Shown: positions 20,630 through 30,486, counted from the first letter of the stretch. The stretch is 64,000 nt of DNA from Ruegeria sp. THAF33 (GCF_009363615.1 NZ_CP045384.1:2540501-2604500), one strand, 5' to 3'. The notes: a model not told the origin generated them from the letters alone. Numbers and translations are program-made.

Positions 20630-21517
20630 ATGCAGGCTGTTCTGAATTTCCCCGATCTGTCGCCCGAATTGTTCTCGATCTCGCTGTTCGGGATGGAGTT
20701 CGCGTTGAGGTGGTATGCGCTGGCCTATATCGCGGGCATCCTGATTGCGTGGCGGCTGGCAGTCATGGCGTTGCGCCGCCCTGCCCTGTGGCCTACGGAC
20801 GGCCCGCCGATGAAACCGAACCAACTGGAGGATCTGGTCACCTGGATCATTCTGGGCGTGATCTTGGGCGGGCGGCTTGGCTTCGTGCTGTTTTACCAAC
20901 CCGGCTATTACCTGTCGTATCCGCTTGAGATCGTGAAGGTCTGGCAAGGCGGCATGGCGTTTCATGGGGGGCTGCTGGGCGTGATCCTAGCCTCGTACCT
21001 GTTTGCCCGCCGCCATCAGATCCCCGCCCTGTCGCTGGGCGACCTGGTTGCCTACACCGTGCCACCCGGCCTGGTGTTGGGGCGGCTTGCCAATTTCGTC
21101 AATGCCGAGCTGTGGGGCCGCCCGAGCGAGCTGCCCTGGGCCGTCATTTTTCCCGGTTTTGCCGCGCAGGACTGCCCCGGCGTGGTTGCGGGAATGTGCG
21201 CCCGGCACCCCTCGCAGCTGTATGAAGCGGCGCTGGAAGGCGTGTTGCTGGGCGCGTTGTTGCTGTGGCTGGTCTATCGCCGGGGGGCCTTTCGGAAACC
21301 CGGCCTGATCATGGGCACGTTTCTGACCGGTTACGGCGCATCGCGCTTTTTTGTTGAATTCTTCCGCCAACCTGATGCTCAATTCGTCTCGCCCGGCAAT
21401 CCGCTGGGATTGGCCTGGCATGTGGGCGGATATGGCCTGACCATGGGCCAGATCCTGTCATTGCCCATGATCGCGCTTGGCCTGTGGCTTGTCTTGCGCG
21501 CAGGGCGGGCAAAATGA
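20630..21517 (+). CDS. lgt: Prolipoprotein diacylglyceryl transferase
   Basis: Inner-membrane enzyme that transfers diacylglycerol from phosphatidylglycerol to the lipobox cysteine of prolipoproteins, the first step of lipoprotein maturation. The 295 residues have about seven transmembrane segments and the Lgt signature [16 protein letters not shown]. The essential histidine region is seen in FHGGLLG, with an arginine-rich site in [13 protein letters not shown] (ILGGRLGFV). The last four bases overlap the start of midA (ATGA), so lgt-midA-pgeF is one coupled operon, a gene order common in alphaproteobacteria. Confidence 0.96.
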   Translation: MQAVLNFPDLSPELFSISLFGMEFALRWYALAYIAGILIAWRLAVMALRRPALWPTDGPPMKPNQLEDLVTWIILGVILGGRLGFVLFYQPGYYLSYPLEIVKVWQGGMAFHGGLLGVILASYLFARRHQIPALSLGDLVAYTVPPGLVLGRLANFVNAELWGRPSELPWAVIFPGFAAQDCPGVVAGMCARHPSQLYEAALEGVLLGALLLWLVYRRGAFRKPGLIMGTFLTGYGASRFFVEFFRQPDAQFVSPGNPLGLAWHVGGYGLTMGQILSLPMIALGLWLVLRAGRAK

Positions 21518-22581
21518 GCCTGACCGATCACCTGATCGCCCGCATCCGACAGGATGGACCGATGAGCGTGGCCGACTACATGGCCGAATGCCTTCTGCAT
21601 CCGACGCTGGGCTATTACACAACGCGCGATCCGTTGGGGGCTGCCGGGGATTTCACCACGGCACCGGAAATCAGCCAGATGTTTGGCGAACTGATCGGGC
21701 TGTGCCTTGCGCAATGCTGGATGGATCAGGGCCGTCCCGCGCCATTCACCCTGTGCGAATTGGGGCCCGGGCGCGGCACTCTGATGAGTGACATATTGCG
21801 TGCCACCCGGGCCGTGCAGGGATTTCACGATGCTGCCCGGATCGTGCTGGTCGAGGCCTCGCCTGCCCTGAAGCAGGTGCAGGCGGACACCCTGAAGGAC
21901 TACACACCGAACTGGGCCGACAGTGTCGCAGAGTTGCCGGACCAGCCACTGCTGCTGGTGGCGAACGAGTTCTTCGACGCGCTGCCTGTCCGGCAGTTCC
22001 TGCGCGACGGTGACGGCTGGAGTGAACGCCTGGTCGGCGAGCGCGACGGCGAATTGCAGTTTGGGCGAGGGCCCAACGGGCCGCAGGTGGCGCTGGCAGA
22101 CAGGCTTTCGGACACCAAGGATGGTGATCTGGTCGAGCTGTGTGCGGCAGCGATCCCCATTCTGACCGTGATTGCCGGTCGGATCGCCAGCCACGGAGGT
22201 GCCGCGCTGATTGTCGATTATGGCGACTGGCATTCGTTGGGTGATACGCTGCAAGCCCTGCAAAACCACGAGCCCGCCGATCCGCTGGCGTCACCCGGTC
22301 AGGCCGACCTGACGGCACATGTGGATTTTGAGCCTCTGGCCATCGTGACCCGCGCGTGCGGAGCCAGGCACACACGCCTGACACCGCAGGGCGTGTTTCT
22401 GGAACGGCTTGGCATAACCGCCCGGGCGCAGGCTTTGTCCCGGTCGCTGAGCGGTTCCGAGCTGGATGCCCTGGCTGCCGCGCATCGCCGGTTGACGCAT
22501 CCGGCCGAAATGGGAAATCTGTTCAAGGTGATGGGCCTCTATCCGGCCTATGCTGCACCACCGCCGGGATTAGAGCCATGA
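21514..22581 (+). CDS. SAM-dependent methyltransferase, MidA/NDUFAF7 family
   Basis: A 355-residue methyltransferase of the DUF185 family. Mitochondrial NDUFAF7 methylates an arginine of complex I subunit NDUFS2, and bacterial members may do the same to NuoD; that target is inferred. Seen motifs are [19 protein letters not shown] and [14 protein letters not shown] near the start, the SAM-binding [10 protein letters not shown] (about 87-96), and [16 protein letters not shown]. It is coupled to lgt and pgeF by four-base overlaps on both sides. Confidence 0.92.
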   Translation: MSLTDHLIARIRQDGPMSVADYMAECLLHPTLGYYTTRDPLGAAGDFTTAPEISQMFGELIGLCLAQCWMDQGRPAPFTLCELGPGRGTLMSDILRATRAVQGFHDAARIVLVEASPALKQVQADTLKDYTPNWADSVAELPDQPLLLVANEFFDALPVRQFLRDGDGWSERLVGERDGELQFGRGPNGPQVALADRLSDTKDGDLVELCAAAIPILTVIAGRIASHGGAALIVDYGDWHSLGDTLQALQNHEPADPLASPGQADLTAHVDFEPLAIVTRACGARHTRLTPQGVFLERLGITARAQALSRSLSGSELDALAAAHRRLTHPAEMGNLFKVMGLYPAYAAPPPGLEP

Positions 22582-23336
22582 CACTGGAAATTCTGACTTC
22601 GGACTTGCTTTCCCCATTTCGGCACGGGTTCTTCACCCGTCGCGGCGGGGCGTCCTCTGGTATCTTCGGCGGGTTGAATTGCGGTTATGGATCGTCAGAT
22701 CAAACCGAAATTGTCGCGCTGAACCGCCGGCGGGTTGCCGATGCGATGGGCGTCGCGCCCGAGGCGATGATCGGCGTGCATCAAGTTCATTCCCCAACAG
22801 TTCTGACGGTTGAACAGCCCCTGGAAGGTGAAAAACCGCGCGCGGACGCGGTCGTGACGGCGACACCCGGTCTGGCGCTGACGATTCTGACGGCAGATTG
22901 TCAGCCAGTTCTGTTTGCCGATCCCGCGGCCAATGTGATCGGAGCAGCCCATGCGGGCTGGCGCGGCGCGCTTGACGGTGTGCTGGAGGCGACGCTGGAC
23001 GCCATGGAAGCGCTTGGCGCAACACGCCGGAATACCAACGCCGTCATCGGCCCCAGCATTTCGCAACGCGCCTACGAAGTGGGCCCCGAGTTTCTGGACG
23101 CATTTATCGCCGATTCTCCAGACAACACCCGGTTCTTTGTAAACGGACAGGATGACCGGCTGCAATTCGACCTGCCCGCCTTTGGCTTGCACCGATTGCG
23201 GCAGGCCGGTGTCGGGCAGGCGGAATGGACCCGGCACTGCACATATTCCGACCCGGACCGGTTCTATTCCTATCGCCGCACAACACATGCAAACGAGGCC
23301 GATTACGGGCGGTTGATCTCGGTCATAAGATTGTGA
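22578..23336 (+). CDS. pgeF: Polyphenol oxidase / peptidoglycan editing factor PgeF family
   Basis: A 252-residue YfiH-type protein (multicopper polyphenol oxidase domain). Relatives act as a peptidoglycan-editing amidase-like factor and, for some homologues, as purine nucleoside phosphorylase or laccase. Metal-site residues are visible in GVHQVHS, TADCQPVLF and AAHAGWRG (His, Cys and His ligands). The end of the protein contains RHCTYSDPDRFYSYRR, a strong family signature. The start overlaps the midA stop by four bases. Confidence 0.94.
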   Translation: MTLEILTSDLLSPFRHGFFTRRGGASSGIFGGLNCGYGSSDQTEIVALNRRRVADAMGVAPEAMIGVHQVHSPTVLTVEQPLEGEKPRADAVVTATPGLALTILTADCQPVLFADPAANVIGAAHAGWRGALDGVLEATLDAMEALGATRRNTNAVIGPSISQRAYEVGPEFLDAFIADSPDNTRFFVNGQDDRLQFDLPAFGLHRLRQAGVGQAEWTRHCTYSDPDRFYSYRRTTHANEADYGRLISVIRL

Positions 23337-23515
23337 TTTTGGCCCAGATTTAGGCGTCGCGCCACTTTTCCGCCACATTTGTTGTGTTTACCGGACTCAG
23401 AATCGTAACGAGTTTTGCCAGCTATCAGATGGTCTTCTGACGTCCTTGTTTCGGACGCTGGCGTGTTGAGTGGAAGGATGGACCGAGTATAAATTTCTTG
23501 TCTGCAAAACATCCC

Positions 23516-23530
23516 GGATAAGCCTTATCC
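23516..23530. promoter_or_regulatory. Perfect 7-bp palindrome upstream of the small basic gene
   Basis: GGATAAG-C-CTTATCC is a perfect inverted repeat with a one-base centre, 74 bases before the small ORF at 23604. It has the size of a dimeric regulator site. The binding protein is unknown. Confidence 0.35.
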
Positions 23531-23603
23531 ATGCCGCAAACGTGCGTCACAAAAGGTTCATAACGGATGCGGGAAACAAACCCGTTCAGAGCAGGACCAG
23601 AAA

Positions 23604-23732
23604 ATGAAAACCAAATCTCGCTTTCTCAAAGCCATGGTTGCCGCCACGCGGAGCCAGAAGCTGGAAATGCCGTGGAAGCGGGTATCAAGCCATTCTGTCA
23701 GGGTCGCCAGCCGCATCGCGGCACGACGCTGA
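23604..23732 (+). CDS. Small basic protein of 42 residues
   Basis: ATG 23604 opens a 42-codon frame (begins MKTKSRFLKAMVAATRSQ, contains MPWKR, ends RIAARR) with AGGA eight bases upstream. The protein is strongly basic, with an N-terminal amphipathic helix. I recall very similar short proteins (MKTKSRF... followed by a MPW motif) annotated as hypothetical in Roseobacter genomes, which supports coding potential, but this is memory, not a search. No function is known. Its C-terminal half is rich in Arg, Ser and Val. Confidence 0.55.
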   Translation: MKTKSRFLKAMVAATRSQKLEMPWKRVSSHSVRVASRIAARR

Positions 23733-24066
23733 GACAGAAACACCCTGAGGCCAAGCTGCCGGTCTCGATTGGGTGAACGCGCTTCGGGCTTGCTCCTGCC
23801 CGATGTGTGGTGCGTCGCGATCTGAGGGGGTCGAGACGGATTCAGGAGTTGTGTGTGTGCGGGCAATTTTCGCCCGTGAAGTACGAGTTTGTCTGGGGGG
23901 TCAATGTGTTGACCATTGGAAAGCGAGATTTTGTCGCAATGCGGGGTCCGACCGACCGCCGCCCAAGGGTCACCCATTTGTTTCAAGACAAAGAACCAGT
24001 TCGCCAGGTTGGCCTGTACGGGGATACGCCGCGCCTGACCGGACAATTTGAGGGGAAGGAATATTT
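23733..24066. other. Upstream region of the Hint-domain gene, with repeated hairpins
   Basis: I see no convincing gene in these 334 bases. There are two hairpins with the same stem sequence (CGGGC/GCCCG at 23785-23802 and 23860-23876), so alternative pairing is possible. A perfect 6-bp inverted repeat GGTCAA-TGTG-TTGACC lies at 23899-23914. The end carries AGGGGAAGGAA, a strong ribosome site for the next gene. The pattern suggests a regulated leader. Confidence 0.45.
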
Positions 24067-24849
24067 ATGACTATTCCTAATTCACTGGCCCGTGCGGCCA
24101 GAAATGCGATCGAAACGACAGCCATGCTGCGGGAAGCACCGCGGCCGGTTGCGAAACCAAAGGCTCAGCTGCGCCGGTATGAAGTCAGCAGCCTGTTGAA
24201 AAACGGAAACGTGGTTCAGACCAGACACATCGCGCCCGCTCTGCCAATGTTCGAAGACGCCTTTTGTGCCTTCACGCGCGGATCGCTGGTTGAAACGGAA
24301 CATGGGCCCATGGCCATCGAAGACCTGATGCCGGGGGATACAGTCCTGACTCAGGATGGCGCGTCGGAAACCGTGCTGTGGAAGGGATCTGTCACTCTGA
24401 TCCCCGGACGCCCGGATTCGCGGGGCCGCACGCGGCCGCTTACGCGCGTCACGGCAGATACATTCGGGATGCAAAAGCCGATGTCGGGTGTAATCGCCGG
24501 GCCTGCAGCACGGATCGTGGGCACACCGACGCATTTACGGCATTTGTATGGAAATGACCCGATTCTGACACCTGTGTCCGAATTTCAGGATGGAACGGGC
24601 GTGATTGAAACAATGCCGCCGACGCCAGTTGAACTGTTTCACATTTGTCTGAAACGGCATTCCGTTATTCGGGTAGATGGTTTACAGTTCGAAACGTATC
24701 ACCCAGGTGTGAACGCGGTCCGGATGATCAGCCACTCGTTGCGGTCGGTTTATCTGAACCTGTTTGCGCATATCGAGTCGCTCAACGATTTTGGTCCGCT
24801 GCTGATGCCGCGTGCCGGGGACGGAGAAATCGACGCGATGACAGCCTGA
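24067..24849 (+). CDS. Hint domain-containing protein
   Basis: A 260-residue protein with a Hedgehog/intein (Hint) domain from about residue 67: CAFTRGSLVETEHGPMAIED followed by LMPGDTVLTQDG. This is the start of the family in Rhodobacteraceae, where such proteins are numerous and often attached to secreted repeats. The leading cysteine expected at a Hint start is present (C67). The last third carries VELFHICLKRHSVIRVDGLQFETYHPG, the end of the fold. There is no signal peptide or C-terminal extein-like repeat, so autoprocessing partners are unclear. It stands alone. Confidence 0.85.
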   Translation: MTIPNSLARAARNAIETTAMLREAPRPVAKPKAQLRRYEVSSLLKNGNVVQTRHIAPALPMFEDAFCAFTRGSLVETEHGPMAIEDLMPGDTVLTQDGASETVLWKGSVTLIPGRPDSRGRTRPLTRVTADTFGMQKPMSGVIAGPAARIVGTPTHLRHLYGNDPILTPVSEFQDGTGVIETMPPTPVELFHICLKRHSVIRVDGLQFETYHPGVNAVRMISHSLRSVYLNLFAHIESLNDFGPLLMPRAGDGEIDAMTA

Positions 24850-24883
24850 GTACGATAGCGATTACTGCATTATGGGGGGCATC

Positions 24884-25042
24884 ATGCAGCTGTTACTAAG
24901 TTGGATTCTATCCTTGGCGGTGGCTGCCATGCTGCCACCGAACACCGCACCTGCAAAACGTCTGGGGGTTACGCCGTCCGGTTCATTCGTTCTTCCAGAA
25001 CGTCGAACGGCACGCCTGGTTCGTCTTTTGCGCCGCGGATAA
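24884..25042 (+). CDS. Possible 52-residue secreted peptide (weak)
   Basis: An ATG after a G-rich stretch opens a short frame whose first 16 residues (MQLLLSWILSLAVAAM) resemble a signal peptide. The remainder overlaps the 3' end of lrp on the other strand by 74 bases and is arginine-rich, so it may be an artefact of antisense codon use. Low confidence. Confidence 0.15.
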   Translation: MQLLLSWILSLAVAAMLPPNTAPAKRLGVTPSGSFVLPERRTARLVRLLRRG

Positions 25043-25469
25043 CAAGCGAAGTCTTGACGCTGGCCACGTTTGGCGTGGTCAGCAGTTCACCGGTCAGAAA
25101 CTGCTGAAAACTGCTGAGATCGGGTGCGACGCATTTCAGGATGAAGTCCACCTCGCCGTTCAGCATGTGGCATTCACGGACAAGCGGCCATTCGCGGCAG
25201 CGTTCTTCGAACGCGCGCAGCTCGGTCTCGGCCTGACTGTCAAGACCGACCATGGCGAACACCTGCACCTCGAATCCCAACTCACGGGAATTCACCTCGG
25301 CGTGGTAACCGGTGATATAGCCGGATTCTTCCAGTGTGCGCACCCGGCGCAGACAGGGCGGCGCCGAAATTCCGACCCGTTTGGCAAGTTCCACATTGGT
25401 CATACGACCGTCTGCCTGTAGTTCCGCCAGAATTTTGCGGTCGATATCATCCAGCCGAGTCGTGACCAT
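24969..25469 (-). CDS. Lrp/AsnC family transcriptional regulator
   Basis: A feast/famine regulator of 166 residues. The helix-turn-helix at about 10-55 (ILAELQADGRMTNVELAKRVGISAPPCLRRVRTLEESGYI) is followed by the RAM ligand-binding domain (about 68-150), with the family segments VRECHMLNGEVDFILKC. The start is ATG 25469, with AGGAG seven bases upstream; a TTG codon three bases earlier is not needed. It is divergent from trxB, a pairing often seen in Rhodobacteraceae. A long inverted repeat upstream (25492-25525) is a candidate self-binding site. Confidence 0.94.
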   Translation of the reverse strand: MVTTRLDDIDRKILAELQADGRMTNVELAKRVGISAPPCLRRVRTLEESGYITGYHAEVNSRELGFEVQVFAMVGLDSQAETELRAFEERCREWPLVRECHMLNGEVDFILKCVAPDLSSFQQFLTGELLTTPNVASVKTSLVIRGAKDEPGVPFDVLEERMNRTA

Positions 25470-25491
25470 CAAATGCTCCTGATTATTGCGG

Positions 25492-25525
25492 TTCTTATAT
25501 CAGCCCCCCACGCGCGCGCAATAAT
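25492..25525. promoter_or_regulatory. Perfect 9-bp inverted repeat in the lrp-trxB intergenic region
   Basis: ATTATTGCG (25492-25500) and CGCAATAAT (25517-25525) are exact complements separated by 16 bases, just upstream of the lrp start. A further GCGCAAT lies at about 25536. The spacing places the arms on about the same face of the helix, as expected for a multimeric Lrp-type autoregulator. Identification of the bound protein is inferred. Confidence 0.45.
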
Positions 25526-25624
25526 GTTTCGTACATGCGCAATTTTCTTTGTTTTCAATTCTCTCATTTCGCCCTCACACTGCGCACGGCGGCTTGAACG
25601 GCCTTGAACAGTAAAGGGCTTTAA

Positions 25625-26638
<1,014 letters not shown>

Positions 26639-26706
26639 CGCGCGTTCTGAATGTTGCAGGGCTGCCGTGGTGAATTCAGATCCGAAGGCCGTCAGCCTTT
26701 TCAGTA

Positions 26707-26735
26707 CAGTGCCCCCGGGGTTTAAGGGGGCACTG
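26707..26735. other. Perfect 10-bp hairpin between trxB and the cyclase gene
   Basis: CAGTGCCCCC (26707-26716) and GGGGGCACTG (26726-26735) are exact complements enclosing GGGGTTTAA. No U-tract follows on plus, so it could stabilise the trxB 3' end or mark a Rho-type termination zone. It sits 69 bases after trxB. Confidence 0.4.
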
Positions 26736-26853
26736 CACAGCATACGCTGCTCTGCAATCACTGATCGGCAGCCGATGCCACCTGCCAATCCCTTGACCCC
26801 CAGCCGGCGGCGTATCAGGATTGCCGAGGGAAAAGCGAAAAACAGGTGAACAT

Positions 26854-28545
26854 TTGAACAACGCTCTTTGGCGCGGCGGGTGGTCAACCCGACTCAGGAT
26901 CGTCAGTGGTCTTGTGTTGTTTGTGTTCGCGTTCTTTCACTTCATAAATATTGGCTTGGGCCTATTTCACACGGATTACCTGCACGGGATGCAGGACGGT
27001 CGAAAGGCCGTCACCCGCCACGATGTCATGAGCGTGCTTCTCTATGCTGCCCTGTTCACGCATGCAGGTCTGGCCCTGACATCGATCGCGCAACGCAGAA
27101 CCCTGCGCATGCCCTTCAGCACGGCGTTGCAGGTCGTTCTGGGCTTGCTGATTCCGCTGCAACTGATCTCGCACATCGTGCAGACGCGGGTCGCGCACGA
27201 AGTCTATGACGTCAATGACGAGATGGGATATATCATCATTTTGATGTGGCCCAGTATCGCCGTATGGATGCAAAGCGCCTTGTTGCTGATCGTTTGGATA
27301 CACGGCTGCATCGGTTTGCATATGTGGTTGCGGCTGACCCGGTGGTGGTCGCGGGTCGTGCCCTATCTGATCGGCGTTGCGGTTTTCGTGCCATTATTCG
27401 CGTTGGCCGGATTGCTGACCGAAGGTCGACGCATATGGGCCGACTTTGCTGATGAATTCCTGCGCGAGCAATATATCGAGCACTACAATTGGCCATCGCC
27501 CGAAGCCTTCCAGACCCTGTTCAGTGTAAAAGATTATGGCCTTTTGATCTTCTGGCTGGCTCTGGGGGCGACGGGTCTGGTTTACATCGGGCGCAAACTG
27601 TGGCGGCGCAGGCATTCGGTGCGCGTGAATTACGCCAAAGGGCCCGAGGTGGTCGCGGAAAAAGGCATGACGTTACTTGAGATTTCGCAGGTGAACGGCG
27701 TGCCGCACGCCGCCTTGTGCGGTGGAAAGGGGCGCTGCACCACATGCCGTGTCATCGTAGAGGATGGCAGCGACGCCCTGCCGCCGCCCGGCGACGTCGA
27801 AGCACGCAGCCTTGCCGCTGTGGGCGCCTCGCCGCAGACGCGACTGGCCTGCCAGATACGCCCAACGGAACCCACCACTGTTTTTCGGGTTTTCAGGCCA
27901 GATGGCGGGCGCATACGCGGACATGCCAGCCAGGGTCAGGAACGTCAGTTGGCTGTTTTGTTTCTGGACATGCGCAGCTTTACCGCGCGCACGACCGGCC
28001 AATTGCCTTATGACATCGTGTTCCTGCTGAACCGGTTTTTCGATGCGGTCGTACCTGCCATCACCAAGGAAGGCGGTGTCGTGGACAAATATATGGGAGA
28101 CGGGCTGCTTGCCGTTTTTGAAAAGCCGAAAGCGGCGGCGTCCGCCCGTGCCGGGTTGAAAGCCGCCATCGACATCAGTCACGCCCTTGATGAATTCAAC
28201 GCACAGCTCGAGGCCGAAGGAAGCCCCGGCATTCGCATCGGGATGGGTCTGCATCTTGGGGATCTGGTGGTGGGTGAGATCGGAGCCGCGGGCCATGCGT
28301 CGAAAACCATAATCGGCGACGCCGTCAATGTCGCCAGCCGTCTGGAAAGCGAAACCAAGGCGCTGAAGGTCGAACTGCTGGTCTCGGAAGAGTTGCTGAA
28401 GGCCGCAGGTGTCGTCGTGCCCCAGAACGGCATCAGATTGTTCCAGCTGCGCGGCGTGTCTGAACCGATTCCCGCCCTGCCCGTCACCCGTGCGTCCACA
28501 CTTGAGCAGAACGCCACAAAACAGGAACAGAAATTCTCTGCATGA
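26854..28545 (+). CDS. Membrane adenylate cyclase with diheme-b-like anchor and 2Fe-2S ferredoxin domain
   Basis: A class III nucleotidyl cyclase of 563 residues with three modules. (1) Residues 15-250 have six predicted transmembrane segments and histidines in or at helices (H29, H70, H107, H115, H150, H156), as expected for heme b ligands in succinate dehydrogenase-type anchors. (2) A plant-type 2Fe-2S ferredoxin domain at about 255-345 has cysteines C289, C295, C298 and C333. (3) A cyclase domain at about 365-545 has metal Asp D372 (FLDMRSFT) and D416 (KYMGDGLLAVF), the adenine-selecting lysine K412, and the transition-state Asn/Arg in DAVNVASRLE (N493, R497). All catalytic residues are intact, so it should make cAMP. 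TTG 26854 is preferred because AGGTG lies five bases upstream; an in-frame TTG at 26821 lacks a site. S. meliloti CyaC is a known cyclase with a quinone-responsive diheme-b anchor, so redox or quinone sensing is the likely job here, by analogy. Confidence 0.85.
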   Translation: MNNALWRGGWSTRLRIVSGLVLFVFAFFHFINIGLGLFHTDYLHGMQDGRKAVTRHDVMSVLLYAALFTHAGLALTSIAQRRTLRMPFSTALQVVLGLLIPLQLISHIVQTRVAHEVYDVNDEMGYIIILMWPSIAVWMQSALLLIVWIHGCIGLHMWLRLTRWWSRVVPYLIGVAVFVPLFALAGLLTEGRRIWADFADEFLREQYIEHYNWPSPEAFQTLFSVKDYGLLIFWLALGATGLVYIGRKLWRRRHSVRVNYAKGPEVVAEKGMTLLEISQVNGVPHAALCGGKGRCTTCRVIVEDGSDALPPPGDVEARSLAAVGASPQTRLACQIRPTEPTTVFRVFRPDGGRIRGHASQGQERQLAVLFLDMRSFTARTTGQLPYDIVFLLNRFFDAVVPAITKEGGVVDKYMGDGLLAVFEKPKAAASARAGLKAAIDISHALDEFNAQLEAEGSPGIRIGMGLHLGDLVVGEIGAAGHASKTIIGDAVNVASRLESETKALKVELLVSEELLKAAGVVVPQNGIRLFQLRGVSEPIPALPVTRASTLEQNATKQEQKFSA

Positions 28546-28591
28546 ACCAATAACCTCTGATCGCAAGGATCAGATCATCGATTTGACCCGT

Positions 28592-28604
28592 GAATTAGAA
28601 ATTC
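28592..28604. promoter_or_regulatory. Palindrome upstream of sat/cysC
   Basis: GAATT-AGA-AATTC is a perfect inverted repeat about 140 bases before the sat/cysC start. It may be a regulator site, but the AT-only pattern makes chance occurrence possible. Confidence 0.2.
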
Positions 28605-28741
28605 CTTCCAATTCAAAAATATTCGGCGCATATCCTCCTTTGTTACATTCCCGCCTGTGGACTTCGCCTGTCAGTCGGTGCAAACGCCTCGAAACCGCCT
28701 GATATCCACTGGCAAATCAACACTGCGACAAGAGAATTCCA

Positions 28742-30463
28742 ATGACGATGTTAAGCAATCTGGCCCCGATCCCCGAACTGTATGTGTCATACGATTCGGC
28801 GCAGAAACTGAAGGTGGAAGCGGCTGACCTGACCAGCTGGGATTTGAGCCCGCGTCAGATCTGCGACCTGGAACTTCTGATGAATGGCGGGTTCAACCCG
28901 CTCAAGGGATTTCTGAGCGAAGCGGATTACGACAATGTGGTCGAGAATATGCGCCTGGCCGATGGAACGCTTTGGCCAATGCCCATCACATTGGATGTCA
29001 GCGAAGACTTCGCGGATCAGATCGAACTTGGGCAGGATATCGCTCTGCGTGATCAGGAAGGCGTAATCTTGGGCACCATGACCGTGACCGACCGCTGGAC
29101 TCCGGACAAGTCACGCGAGGCAGAGAAGGTCTTTGGTGCCGATGACGATGCCCACCCGGCAGTGAACTATCTGCACAACGTGGCCGGCAAGGTCTATCTG
29201 GGCGGACCGGTGGTCGGAATCCAACAACCCGTGCATTACGATTTTCGTGGGCGCCGCGACACCCCGAATGAATTGCGCGCCTATTTCCGCAAGCTGGGCT
29301 GGCGCCGCATCGTGGCCTTCCAGACCCGCAACCCGCTGCACCGCGCGCATCAGGAGCTGACCTTCCGCGCCGCCAAAGAGGCACAGGCCAACCTGCTGAT
29401 CCACCCGGTCGTGGGCATGACCAAACCGGGCGACGTCGATCATTTTACCCGCGTGCGCTGTTACGAGGCGGTGCTGGACAAGTACCCCGCCTCGACCACC
29501 TCTATGAGCTTGTTGAACCTGGCCATGCGCATGGCTGGCCCGCGCGAGGCCGTCTGGCACGGCCTGATCCGCGCCAACCACGGCTGCACCCACTTCATCG
29601 TCGGCCGCGACCACGCAGGCCCCGGCAAGAACAGCAAGGGTGAGGATTTCTACGGCCCCTATGACGCGCAGGATCTGTTCCGACAGTTTCAGGACGAAAT
29701 CGGCGTTGAAATGGTGGACTTCAAGCACATGGTCTATGTGCAGGAACGCGCCCAGTACGAACCGAATGACGAGATTCTCGACAAGGACAACGTCACGATC
29801 CTGAACATCTCGGGTACCGAACTGCGCCGCCGCCTGCGTGAAGGGCTGGAAATCCCCGAATGGTTCTCGTTCCCCGAAGTGGTCGAGGAACTGCGTCGCC
29901 GCTTCCCGCCGCGCTCCAAGCAGGGTTTCACCGTCTTCTTCACCGGCTTTTCGGGCTCGGGCAAGTCGACCATCGCAAACGCGCTGATGGTCAAGCTGAT
30001 GGAGATGGGCGACCGCCCGGTGACGCTGCTGGATGGCGACATCGTGCGCAAGAATCTCAGCTCGGAACTGGGCTTCTCGAAGGAACACCGCGACCTGAAC
30101 ATCCGTCGCATCGGATATGTGGCGTCCGAGATCACCAAGAACGGCGGCATCGCCATCTGCGCCCCGATTGCGCCCTATGCCACCACACGCCGTGCCGTGC
30201 GGGAAGAGATCGAACAGTTCGGAGCCTTCTGCGAGGTGCATGTGGCCACCAGCATCGAGGAATGCGAACGCCGCGATCGCAAGGGTCTGTACAAGCTTGC
30301 GCGCGAGGGCAAGATCAAGGAGTTCACCGGCATCTCGGACCCTTACGATGTTCCGGAAAACCCCGAGCTGCGCGTCGAAACCGAAAATGTCGAGGTCGAC
30401 AACTGCGCCCATCAGGTGCTGCTGAAACTGGAAAGCATGGGCCTGATCGCAGCAAACGGATAA
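28742..30463 (+). CDS. Bifunctional sulfate adenylyltransferase / adenylylsulfate kinase
   Basis: A fusion of 573 residues. The N-terminal ATP sulfurylase (about 1-390) activates sulfate to APS; its ATP-binding signature is QTRNPLHRAHQEL (about 198-210), with GRDHAGPG later. The C-terminal APS kinase (about 395-570) makes PAPS; it has the P-loop FTGFSGSGKSTIA, DGDIVRKNLSSELGF, and APYATTRR. This serves assimilatory sulfate activation or supplies PAPS for sulfotransfer. It stands alone, with no reductase genes nearby. A strong terminator follows. The start is the first of two nearby ATGs. Confidence 0.95.
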   Translation: MTMLSNLAPIPELYVSYDSAQKLKVEAADLTSWDLSPRQICDLELLMNGGFNPLKGFLSEADYDNVVENMRLADGTLWPMPITLDVSEDFADQIELGQDIALRDQEGVILGTMTVTDRWTPDKSREAEKVFGADDDAHPAVNYLHNVAGKVYLGGPVVGIQQPVHYDFRGRRDTPNELRAYFRKLGWRRIVAFQTRNPLHRAHQELTFRAAKEAQANLLIHPVVGMTKPGDVDHFTRVRCYEAVLDKYPASTTSMSLLNLAMRMAGPREAVWHGLIRANHGCTHFIVGRDHAGPGKNSKGEDFYGPYDAQDLFRQFQDEIGVEMVDFKHMVYVQERAQYEPNDEILDKDNVTILNISGTELRRRLREGLEIPEWFSFPEVVEELRRRFPPRSKQGFTVFFTGFSGSGKSTIANALMVKLMEMGDRPVTLLDGDIVRKNLSSELGFSKEHRDLNIRRIGYVASEITKNGGIAICAPIAPYATTRRAVREEIEQFGAFCEVHVATSIEECERRDRKGLYKLAREGKIKEFTGISDPYDVPENPELRVETENVEVDNCAHQVLLKLESMGLIAANG

Positions 30464-30486
30464 CGGTCTCATCAGACTTTGTTTGG

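Noticed and set aside
23558..24046. Minus-strand open frame of 162 codons
   Set aside because: No ribosome site, no family resemblance, and opposite to the small basic gene and leader hairpins.
23807..24070. Plus-strand frame of 87 codons ending in the Hint start
   Set aside because: No ribosome site or family pattern; it runs through the palindromes and hairpins, so it is more likely leader sequence.
29111..30472. Minus-strand open frame of 453 codons
   Set aside because: It lies opposite the sat/cysC fusion and shows no domain; the sense protein is unambiguous.
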